A stretch of DNA of 64,000 bases, taken from Ianthella basta (lineage: Eukaryota > Porifera > Demospongiae > Verongiida > Ianthellidae). This document shows positions 24,201 to 36,700 of the stretch, piece after piece. Location: NCBI GenBank assembly GCA_964019415.1, contig OZ025869.1:8844214-8908213 (forward strand), given 5' to 3'. The notes beneath the pieces are model-generated. The model saw only the letters and a list, made by a program, of their open reading frames with translations, ran no database searches and had not been told where the DNA came from. Every line of letters starts with the position of its first letter. Position 1 is the stretch's first letter. A program made the translations under genes and the position numbers.

Positions 24201-27200
24201 TTCTTCCACACAAATCTCTCATTTGCAAATGCATGTGGCTCGTCTGCAGAATTTATTACCCATGAATATCATTACATTTACAGTATATGTGTGCATGCTT
24301 TGCAATTGTGTCTAGCATGTTGCATCAGTATGAAGTGCTATGAACATCATACAGGTATACTCACTACATTTTTCACTGACAACATAATTATACAAACATG
24401 CAACACATGCACACAGACACAGAGAAACATATATTTTGGTGCAGTCAAGACATTTTATAATGTAGCATTCCGTCCATTGCAGAGCACTTCGCAACTTCAC
24501 TCAGGCAATGGTTATCAACACATAGTTAACACCGACTTCTACAGAGCTATCAAGTTACACACACAAAACTATCATGTTACACATGCAGAGTTCTACGTCT
24601 CCTCCTCCTGAGCATTAGAACATCCCTGTCCTGCACGTGTGCCTTGGCCGGAGGCGATCAGTCCACTCAGTCTGCGGAACCATATCCTCTGCTGTGCCTA
24701 TGTTTTCACTGTAGGGCAGGTCTTCCTTGGCCAGATCACATCTGGTATCTCATTAGGACGAATCTTGTCACGATCCAAAGCTACATGAATTGACTTGGCA
24801 TTTGGTTGATTCACTGGATGTACCTCCACAGTGCTATCAGAAGTGATCACACAATATGCCCTGCAGTATGATCTTGCCAACTTGTAGGCCCTGCTAGATC
24901 TAGCAGCTGGCATGTACGCAAACACCCAGTCTCCTGGCCCAAGCCTCTGTCATATGGGAGGGTCTGGTTCATATGAGGAGTACTTTGGTGTGAAGTTGAG
25001 GGCTGCTATGGGCAAGTACTCATGTGATAATGAGTGACGAGTTCACGTCAGCTAGAGTAGTGGTCGATCATGTCTTCTCTCTCATCACAGTCATGTTTTG
25101 ACACTGCCACTCAATGCTCCACTGGAGTGTGTACTGTACTGCCACAAAGTGTAGCCATGTCCACTCAACATATTTTGGACAAATTCTAACTGAAATAATT
25201 TTGCAAAAAGGGCACTTCAAGAAGTGCTTCCACACAAATCTCTCATTTGCACATGCATATGGCTCTTCTGCAGAGTTTATTACACGTGAATATCATTACA
25301 TTTGCAGTATATGTTTGCATGCTTTGCTATTGTGTCTAGAAAATTGCAATCATCAGGAAAATGAAACATTCTACTACATAATTCAGCTCTTTCTCGGATT
25401 TTAAAGTAGCTGAGTGTGCAGAAGAGACGTTGATGCATCAGCCACATTTATTAAATTTATACAAGAAATTCACATTCTCAAATTGGGCATTCTTCTTCTT
25501 CATGTGATGATTGTTTGATAGATCAATGAGCTGTTGCCCGAGCTGTTGATCTATTGATAATTGAGGTGATTGCTCACTGTAAATTCCTGAATTGCTTTCT
25601 GTCTATGTACCTTTATCTACCAGATGCATCAAAATTGTAATATAAACCACACCTAGAAATGCCAATACTAATGATTATGCATGTGCATGTGCGTGTGTGT
25701 GTGCTCGTGTTTGCCTGTGAACCAACCAATACTGTACCAAAACTGTAATTCGACCAGCTAAAATCAAAACTCTATTCACTTAGCAGGTAGTCTAGCGTGC
25801 TAGCCCCTACTTCCTTCCCTCGATTGCACGTGGGTGAGAAAGTTGGGTCTAGCAGAAAATGTAAATGCCACACCTCACCTCAACCAATCAGCTTGCAGGT
25901 ATATACCGATTTCACGCCAGTAAATGGGCACCTACTATCAGTCAGAGTGTGCTTGCATGTCAAAAGAGTGTGTCGAATCATGCCTACGGTTGCAGTGCAT
26001 GGTGGAAGCTCACAAACCTGTCCTTCTTCAGGTCCTAGCAGTGGGTACAACGTCTTCCTGGAATGGGCAAAAACCAACAGGCGCTGCTGCTTCTTGCTAG
26101 CAGAAGACACACCTGTACCTTTAAACGAGGGTGAAGCCAAGCGTTTCGACCCTTGCTTGTGGCTACCGGTAGCTCTGCGGAGTTTGTGATCCCGTGCGTC
26201 TTCCAGCCTGCTTCGAAGGACCTCTTTGTTCCGCATCACATCCACATGTAACTGATGCGTGTGCTCAATAAGTCCTTGCAGGACTTGCAAACCAATTGCG
26301 TGGTGGATGGGACTTGTACGCCCACAACGCTGCCGATTGAGTCCAGTGTGTCAACTTGTACGAGATTCCCGCGGCTGTAGGCTGTGTATAATTTTCTGAC
26401 CAGAACGGACTGATTGTACCGGACTAATACATACATGGTCAGTCGGTTCTGGTCTGAAAAATATACTCGACTTGGCTGTACACATAGCTAGTCGAGTATA
26501 TTATTGCCTTTTCCGCACTTTTAGGATTCTTTGAGGCACAAATCGCAAGACGCTTCTGCTGAAACCATCACCCTATACCACCTCCATGGATCAAAATGGG
26601 TGGATCTATGACGAAGCCACTTAGACAGGGTGCTTAATAGCGAGGTGTTGCATTTACAATTTCTGCTAGACACAACTTTCTCACCCATGCGCAATCAGGG
26701 ACAGGAAGTTGGGGCTAGCGCGCCAGACTAGTTAGCAAGTGATAGTTGAATGAGAAGTTGAATTACTTAGCAATTACGTAGGATATTATAACTAAATTCA
26801 TTGCGGAAGTTCATATTACTTCTGTGGACTCAGTGATGGACCATTGAACAACAGATGCACCAATAATATTATGGAACTCATGCTCCATTTAAATCTACCA
26901 TTAGCAGTAGTCCCTCCTCCTCACTGCACCAGACTGAGTGTACATGTGTAACTGGTGGTCTGTGCTGCTGCTGCCCACAACTCCAGGTGAAGGTCAAGTG
27001 CGTCTGGTGGGAGGGTCTGGTCCACATGAGGGGCGTGTGGAGGTCAACCACAATGGTGTTTGGGGCACTGTGTGTGATGATGACTGGGATCTGCAGGATG
27101 CCATGGTGGTATGTCGTCAACTGGGCTATGGTACAGGTGTGATAGCACTACGGTATGCTTTTGAAAGGGGAAGTGGTCCAATTTGGTACGATGATGTGAA

Positions 27201-30200
27201 CTGCACTGGCCATGAAGCCAACCTCACTCAGTGTGGCCATAGAGGTCTTGGAGTGCATAACTGTAACCACTGGGATGATGCAGGAGTGATCTGTGCAAGT
27301 GAGTGAGGTTGCTAGTGGTGTGAGGTGTGTGCTGAGAGGAAGGAAGCAACAGTCAATGAGTGTGCAGTAACAGTTTTAACTTAATTGACAATTCAATGAA
27401 AGCTGCTTGTGATGGACACATCACATAGTTGCATCACTTTGGTACATTTGAGCATAGTTTGTCCATGTGGCACCATCCCATAAACCACTATGTTCACCAT
27501 CACACCTTCCACTCCACCCAACCCACTCTTGTGCACTGATGTATCTTTAGTTTACACAGTTTTGATGATTCACTAAAAGACACTCCTGTGCACTTGTTTG
27601 GCACAGATACTAAATTGTGTGAAGAGTTTACCACAGCAGTATTCAAAAGTCTTAATAAAGATGTGCATACAGTAACTGCCACTTGTCAGTCACATTCTAT
27701 AGTCCCCTTGGCTGACAAAGACCTTTGCAGTCGAAACTTGCCCACTTCAATGTTAACAAGCATCTTTCATTGATCACTGCTATGTGTGTAGCAGTGAGCC
27801 ACTATCACATTAATTATGATGACATTGTCATTTCCCACAATAATTCAATGTAATCCTACTTATATCAGTTTCCCATAGTCTCCCATTCCAGTGATGGGTG
27901 GCTGTGATAGTCTAGTACAAACAGCATATACTGTAGGTACACACACAACATTGGCTGCTGTTAGTGAACTAGCACTGCATCTCTTCTAACAGAGTTGTTC
28001 TAGAACTACAAAGTTCTAGTGTATACACCAAACACAGAATAAGTATAATGAAATCGAGGGACAGTGCACTTTGTGAGGCTCACATTAGAGTGTCATCATA
28101 TAGATGTAGTCTGTGGTGACAATGTGAGACTCAGTGGATGTGAGTGTGCCCATTGTCAGTTTGCTGTGTTTGCCACAGGCCCAGGTATTCGACTGGTGGG
28201 AGGGTCTGGTCCATATGAGGGGCGCGTGGAGATCTACCACAATGGTGTCTGGGGCACTGTGTGTGATGATGACTGGGATCTGCAGGATGCCATGGTAGTA
28301 TGTCGCCAACGGGGCTACATCAATGCAACAGCTGCAGTGGGACCTGCTAAGTTTGGTTCAGGCAGTGGCCCCATCCTGTTCAGCCAGTTGTCTTGTGTCG
28401 GTAATGAGAGCACCATCACTGAGTGTGATCATCACAGCACTGGTGGTCATAACTGCAGTCACAGTAAAGATGTAGGAGTTGTGTGTGAAGGTCAGTGAGT
28501 CAATAGCTCTGCGTGCTTGTGAGAAAGTGTGTGAGTTTGTTTTTGGTACATGTGTATGCATGTGCATTTGTGTGTGTGTTGTGCTTGTGTCAGTTGAATG
28601 ACTCCACCAAAGTTCTCATTTGTCCAATTTGATTGATCCATCATGAAGGAAATGTAGTCTGCCGAATAAATGACCCTCCAATCATACTACTACAGTGGTA
28701 TTCCACTTTGTGGGCATCCCTGAAATGTGAACACCTCCATAGTGTGGACACTTTTAATTGACTTGCTTATATAACAACTGGCTAGTTATACTAGCCAGTT
28801 GTTTAGGGATGCTCCCCCTTAGAACAGTGATAAAACTTCCTTCCACACTAGATCTATGTCATTTGCTGTTGAAATCCATGGTAACATTGGACACCGTTGT
28901 CTAACTCTTCTCTCTACTTCAAACCAGTTCATTACATCATCTCCTACCCTTACTGCAGCTTCACTATGTCCTGGTACATTCCCTGAACTGCTCTCAGTAG
29001 CCTTCCTTTCACTTCCATACTGCTGTAGGCCTCCACAGTCCTGGTCTACAACTCTATCATAGCTTCACTCTAAGGCCCCTACTTAACTTGTCAAGTCTCT
29101 CCCTGATAGCAGTACTGGTATGCTGTTATTTCCACTAACAGTGCTACATGGGTTGATGTGATTTCTAGTGCACACACATCAGTATGAAGTGCTATGAACA
29201 TCATACAGGTATACTCACTACATTTATCACTGACAACATAATTATACAAACATGCAACACATGCACACAGACACAGAGAAACATGTTTTGGTGCAGTCAA
29301 GACTTTTTATAATGTAGCATTCCGTCCATTGCAGAGCACTTCGCAACTTCACTCAGGCAATGGTTATCAACACATAGTTAACACCGACTTCTACAGAGCT
29401 ATCAAGTTACACACATAAAACTATCATGTTACACATGCAGAGTTCTACATCTCCTCCTCCTGAGCATTAGAACATCCCTGTCCTGCACGTGTGCCTTGGC
29501 CGGAGATGATCAGTCCACTCAGTCTGTGGAACCATATCCTCTGCTGCGCCTATGTTTTCACTGTAGGGCAGGTCTTCCTTGGCCAGATCACATCTGGTAT
29601 CTCATTAGGACAAATCTTGTCACGATCCAAAGCTACATGAATTGACTTGGCATTTGGTTGATCCACTGGATGTACCTCCACAGTGCTATCAGAAGTGATC
29701 ACACAATATGCCCTGCAGTATGATCTTGCCAACTTGTAGGCCCTGCTAGATCTAGCAGCTGGCATGTACACAAACACCCAGTCTCCTGGCCCAAGCCTCT
29801 GTCATATGGGAAACAGCCAGAGACTTGTAGTCATCCAAGGCAATCAGGTCATAGCCTATGCGAGGATGAAGGGTGCAAGCCAGCAAGCAGAATGATGCAA
29901 GTGGTTGTATTTGTGCAATAATCTACAAGTGGGGTAGTTACAGGTACTTAGTGCAGCCATGTCCACTCACCACAAATTGGAGAAGTTAAAACAAAAATAT
30001 TTCTCAATGTGCACTGCACAAAAGTATTTTCACACAAAATTTTCATTAGTACTGTACATGCATGCAAATGGCTACTCTACAAAATACTTTCCCGTGAATA
30101 TTATTACGCTTATGGTATTGTGTTCAGCTAATCATCAAGAAAATGAAACATCTATTAATTGAGCTTTTCCTCAGGTTAAAGAAGCTGAGAGTGCAACTTG

Positions 30201-30346
30201 GATGAACAGTTTAGTGACCACACTGTGCACCTTATACACCAACTTTGCAATCTCAAGTTGGGCATTGTTCATCTTCATGTGGTGATTGCTTAGTAGTTTA
30301 ATGAGCTGGTTTCTTGACGTGCCATATTTGAAGTGATAGCTAAGTT

Positions 30347-30408
<62 letters not shown>

Positions 30409-33400
30409 CGCGTGTGTACGTGTGTGTGTGTACGCGTGTGTGTGTGTGTGTGTGCGCGTTTGTGTGTGTTTGTGTGGGTGTGTGCACGTGAACCAACCAA
30501 TCATCAAGACAATGCATCACATTCTGCTATGTATTGCAGTTCTTCCTGAGGTCAAAGTAGCTGTGGTCGTAGAGCAGCTGCCAATAACTGGTCACATTTT
30601 ATACCCTAAGCTGTAATTCAACCAGCAAGAATCAAAACTCTATTCACTTAGCAAGTTATAGCTAAATGGCTGAAGTTCATATTACTCCTGTGGACTCCGA
30701 GATGGACCATTGAACAACAGATGCACCAATGCTATTATAAAGTTGACTCCATATACCAATTATTATGCTCCAACCTTAAAGCTACCATTAGCAGTAGCCC
30801 CTCCTCCTCACTGCACCAGACTGAGTGTACATGTGTAACTGATGGTCTGTGCTGCTGCTACCCACAACTCCAGGTGAAGGTCAAGTGCGACTGGTGGGAG
30901 GGTCTGGTCCACATGAGGGGCGTGTGGAGGTCAACCACAATGGTGTTTGGGGCACTGTGTGTGATGATGACTGGGATCTGCAGGATGCCATAGTAGTGTG
31001 TCGCCAACTGGGCTATGGCACTGCTGTGAATGCACTTGGGTTTGCTGCTTTTGGAGAGGGAAGTGGTCAAATTTGGTATGATGATGTGCGGTGCAGTGGC
31101 CATGAAGCAAACCTCACTCAGTGTGGCCATAGAGGTCTTGGAGTGCATAACTGTTACCACCGGGATGATGCAGGAGTGATCTGTGCAAGTGAGTGAGGTT
31201 GCTAGTGGCGTGAGGTGTGTGCTGAGAGGAAGGAAGCAACAGTCAGTGAGTGTGCAGTAACAGTTTTAACTTAATTGACAGTTCAATGAAAGTTGCTTGT
31301 GATGGACACATCACATAGTTGCATCACTTTGGGACATCTGAGCATAGTTTGTCTGTGTGGCACCATCCCATAAACCAGTATGTGCACCATCACACCTTCC
31401 ACTCTACCCAACCCACTCTTGTGCACTGATGTATCTTTAGTTTTCACAGTTTTGATGATTCACTAAAAGACACTCTTGTGCACTCATTTGGCACAGTTAC
31501 TAAATTGTGTGAAGAGTTTACCACAGCAGTATTCAAAGGTCTTAATAAAGATGTGCATACAGTAACTGCCACTGGTCAGTCCCATTCTATAGTCCCCTTG
31601 GCTGACAAAGACCTTTGCAGTCGAAATGTGCTCACTTCAATGTTAACAAGCATCTTTCATTGATCACTGCTATGTGTGTAGCAGTGAGCCACTATCATAT
31701 TATTTTTTATGACAATGTCATTTCCCACAATAATTCAATGTAATCCTACTTATATCAGTTTCCCATAGTTTCTCATTCTAGCGTTGGGTGGCTGTGATAA
31801 TCTAGTACGAACAGCATATACTGTAGGTACACACACTACATTGGCCACTGTTAGTGAACTGGCACTGCATCTCTTCTAACAGAGTTGTTCTAGAACTACA
31901 AAGTTCTAGTGTACACACCAAACACAGAATGAGTATAATGAAATTGAGTGCCAGTGCACTTTGTGAGGCTCTCAATGCATAATCATATAGATGTAGTCTG
32001 TGGTGACAGTGTGAGACTCAGTGGATGTGAGTGTGTCCACTGTCAGTTTGCTGTGTTTGCCACAGGCCCAGGTATTGGACTGGTGGGAGGGTCTGGTCCA
32101 TATGAGGGGCGTGTGGAGATCTACCACAATGGTGTCTGGGGCACTGTGTGTGATGATGACTGGGATCTGCAGGATGCCATGGTAGTGTGTCATCAACTGG
32201 GTTACATCAATGCAACAGCTGCAGCGGGACCTCATAGGTTTGGTTCAGGCAGTGGCCCCATCTTGTTCAGTGAGCTGTCTTGTGTCGGTAATGAGAGCAC
32301 CATCACTGAGTGTGATCATCGCAGCACTGGTGGTCATAACTGCAGTCACAGTCAAGATGTAGGTGTAGTGTGTGAAGGTCAGTTGATCTGCAGAGCATCT
32401 GAGAATGTGTGTAAATTTGTTTGCATCAAGTGTATGTGCATGTGTTGATTGCATGTCCCATGAGGGTTCACTTTTCTTCCCATTTTAATTGATGCATCCT
32501 CAATAAAATGCAGATTATAGATCTTTGCCCCTCAGATTATATTGCCAGTACAATTCTCCTTCTTCGTCTTCTTCATCAAAAAGAGTCATATCCAGTTTAA
32601 TGACTAATGTATTGTAACTCATGAGCAGTAGAAGACCTTTAGATGAGCACTGAAAAACTGATGAGCACTGATTCACTGAACACAGTGTGAAATCCAATGT
32701 AAGTCACATGTGAAGCTGGATGTCGATATACAAAGTCTATTTTACAACATGAATGCTGTGACATAATTTTGAAGTCACTCTCAATGTACAACATACAACA
32801 TACTGCGAAATGCACAATGCATGTTCCTTGTGCAACATATACAATGAGTAGATCTATCATACAAAAGTGTTTGGTAGAATAGACTCACTATATTCTATGG
32901 CGTTTTTACCATGGCTACCAGCCAGTCTGTGCAGACAAAGCACTAGACACGGATTGTCCGCTATTCTGAATAATTTTGAAACAGGTCATTGTGGAAGCCA
33001 ACAAGCAGGTGCAAAAGGTGGCATTGGTGCAATAGTCAAAGATGTGGGGTAATTACAGATGTACTTTGGTGTGAAGTCGAGGGCAGCCATGGGCAGGTAC
33101 TCTTGTGATAATGAGTAATGAGTTCACGTCAGCTAGAGTAGTGATCAATCATGTCTTCTCTCTCCTCCACCTCACAGTCGTGTCTTGACACTGCCACTCA
33201 ATGCTCCACTGGAGTATGTACTGTACTGCCACAAAGTCTAACCATGTCCACTCAACATATTTTGAACAATTTCTAACTGAAATAATTTTGTGTAAAGTGC
33301 ACTTCAAAAAGTACTTCCACATAAATCTCTCATTTGCACATGCATATGGCTCTTCTGCAGAATTTATCACATGTGAATATCATTACATTGCAGTATATGT

Positions 33401-33703
33401 TTGCATGCTTTGCTATTGTGTCTAGCAAATTGCAATCATCAGGAGAATGAAACATTCTACTACATAGTTCAGCTCTTCCTCAGAATAAAGTAGCTGAGGG
33501 TGCAGAAGAGACGCTAATGAATTGGCCAATTAATTAAATTTGTACGATGAATTTGCATTCTGAAGCTGGACATTCTTCTTCTTCATGTAGTGATTGTTTG
33601 ATAGTTCAATGAGCTGTTGCCCGAGCTGTTAATCTGTTGATAATTGAGGTAATAGCTACTGTAAATTCCTCAATTGCTTTCTGTCTATGTATGTCTATTT
33701 ATC

Positions 33704-33749
<46 letters not shown>

Positions 33750-36700
33750 ATGTGTGCGTGTGTGCGTGTTAGTGTGTGTGTCTGTTCATGTTTGCATGCG
33801 TCACATTCTGCTTTATAGTAGTTCTTCCTGAGGTCAAATTAGCTGCGGTTGTACAACAAGCTGCCAATAACTGGTCATGTTTTATACCCTAAACTTTAAT
33901 TCAACCAGCTAAAATCAAAACTCTATTCACTTAGCAAGTGATAGTTGAATGAGATGTTGAATTGCTTAGCAATTATGTAGGATGTTATAACTAAATTGAT
34001 GGCTGAAGTTCATATTACTCCTGTGGACTCGAAGATGGACCATTGAACAGCAGATACACCAATAATGTTATGGAACTCATGCAATTGACTCTATATACCA
34101 ATTATTATGCTCCAAATATAAAGCTACCATTAGCTGTAGTCCCTCCTTCTCACTGCACCAGACAGAGTGTACATGTGTAACTGGTGGTCTGTGCTGCTGC
34201 TGCCCACAACTCCAGGTGAAGGTCAAGTGCGACTGGTGGGAGGGTCTGGTCCACATGAGGGGCGTGTGGAGGTCAACCACAATGGTGTTTGGGGCACTGT
34301 GTGTCATCATAACTGGGATCTGCAGGATGCCATGGTAGTGTGTCACCAACTGGGCTATGGCACTGCTGTGAATGCACTTGTGCGTGCTGCTTTTGGAGAG
34401 GGAAGTGGTCCAATTTGGTATGATAATGTGCGGTGCAATGGCCATGAAGCCAACCTCACTCAGTGTGGCCATAGAGGTCTCGGAGTGCATATCTGTCGCC
34501 GCTTGGATGATGCAGGAGTGATCTGTGCAAGTGAGTGAGGTTGCTAGTGGTGTGAGGGGTGTGCTGAGAGGATAGGAATGAACAGTCAGTGAGTGTGCAG
34601 TAACAGTTTTAACTTAATTGACAATTCAATGAAAGCTGCTTGTGATGGACACATCACACAGTTGCATCACTTTGGTACATTTGAGCATAGTTTGTCCATG
34701 TGGCACCATCCAACAAACCAGATGTGCACCATCACACCTTCCACTCCACCCAACCAACTCTTGTGCACTGATCAATGTAGCTTTAGTTTACACAGTTTTG
34801 ATGATTCACTAAAAGACACTCCTGTGCACTCTTTTGGCACAGTTACTAAATTGTGTGAAGAGTTTACCACAGCAGTATTCAAAGGTCTTAATAAAGATGT
34901 GCATACAGTAACTGCCACTGTCAATTCCATTCTATAGTCCCCTTGGCTGACAAAGACCTTTGCAGTCAAAACTTGCCCACTTCAATGTTAGCAAGCATCT
35001 TTCATTGATCACTGCTTTCAAAGAGTACAATAGTACTCTCTATGTAGGGATGGTACAGGGTGTTTTGAATTTACAATACATTGGCATAGGGACGAAATCG
35101 CGAAAAGCATCGAAAACCGCGAAAACAAGGCTTCATACACTAAACTGACCTGAAAGGCAAGCGAATGTGGTCCGTCAGCGAGAAAATGATACTCAAAGAC
35201 ATTCATTTTTGTCTTTATATTCTCTTCTTCTTCATATTCTTCTTCGCCACCTGTAATTGACAAACAGAATTAGCTATCAAACTAACTCGAAGACGAAACT
35301 ACTGCAAATGAACCGAACTGTATTCTTTCGAAGTATAGGAAGAAAAGAAGGTGTGGTGGTTTGTTGTGAAAGCCCAAGAGAGGGATCTAGTGACATTGGA
35401 TGAGCAGTGGAAGCATAAGTATTGGCGGTGGCAGAAAGTTGGAAGAGGAGAGCGTGATTTTGTAGCGGTGGAACCTGTGTCGGAGGGGCACAGGTGAAAG
35501 CTACTGGTGAGGTGGCAGGGGGAGGGGAAGAAGAGGGATTGTTTGCAGATGTTGGGACCAGAGGTGAGGGGAGGTTGAGTATGATGTGTTGGAATGTTTG
35601 TGGGTGGGGAAGAGGTGGTGGTGAAATGGAGAAAATGAGGGAAGGGCATGATATGAGGGCAAAGGTGATAGATTTCTACAAGCCGGATGTGGTGGCATTG
35701 GTGGAGACTTGGTTGAGGGGAGAGGAGGAGATTGTTGTGGAAGGATATAGGTGGTTTGAGCGGAATAGAAGAAACCTCCATAGGAAGGCAGTGAGGAGTT
35801 CAGGTGGGGTTGGTCTGTTGGTTCGTGAAGAGGTGCTGGAGAAGTGGGCAGTGGAAGTCATAGACGCAGACGTCGAGGATATTCTATGGGTGAGGTTAAA
35901 TCAAGGGAATGAAGACACTCTGATATTGGCAGCATGCTACATCCCACCTGAGTCCTCAAGCCGGAGACAGGGGGCAGTGGAAACCCTCCAGCTGCTATCT
36001 GAACAGGTGGCAAAGTTTTGCTTGCAGGGGCCTCTGATAATCTGTGGAGATTTCAATGCTAGATGTGGGGAACTTAATACAGACAGGGACGGCATCCCTC
36101 CTGGAAACGTGATTGATGGGGTGAAGAACAGTCAAGGCGAAGCATTGGTGGACTTCCTCCGAAGTACAAGTATGACAGAGGTGAATGGGAGGAAGGGAAG
36201 GGATGCATTCACTTGTGTCTCTGGCAAGGGATGTTCAGTGGTTGACTACTGCCTGGTCAGCAAGGAGAATTTTCACATCATTGAAAATTTCAAGGTGACA
36301 ACCATGTCAGAGAGTGTGGAGGAGATGGATTGCAGAGGGGCGGTCACTAGAACACCTGACCACTCCCTTATGAGCTGGGAGGTTGCAACTGACTGGGTTA
36401 GTGGGATGGAAGAAGGTAAGGAGGAAGGTGAACTTGAAGATGGCATGGTTAAACGGTACGTGGTCCCAGAGGGATACTTGGAAGGTGAGGTGGAGAGGGT
36501 GAGGTTGTTGACGGATAAAGTGGAAACAGCAGGGAATGACCAGGAAGTGATTGATGAAATATACGGAGAATTGACAGAGATGATAAGACAGGAGGGATTG
36601 ATAGAGATGAAGGTGAAGAGAGGTAAAGGTGGGCAACCATGGTTCACCAAAGAGATTGCCAAACTGAGGAAGGCTTTCCATAGGGCAGAGAGAGAGTGGT

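Larger units (their letters stand above)
24980..28600 (+). repeat. SRCR-pair duplication unit 1
   Basis: Contains repeat R, intron, SRCR type A exon, intron, SRCR type B exon. The order and the intron sequence are repeated in units 2 and 3. This unit alone carries the hAT-like element at 25788-26730. Confidence 0.8.
29945..32450 (+). repeat. SRCR-pair duplication unit 2
   Basis: The most compact of the three SRCR-pair units: partial repeat R, GT-rich intron, SRCR A exon, intron, SRCR B exon, without a hAT or LINE insertion. It acts as the empty-site reference for insertions in units 1 and 3. Confidence 0.8.
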
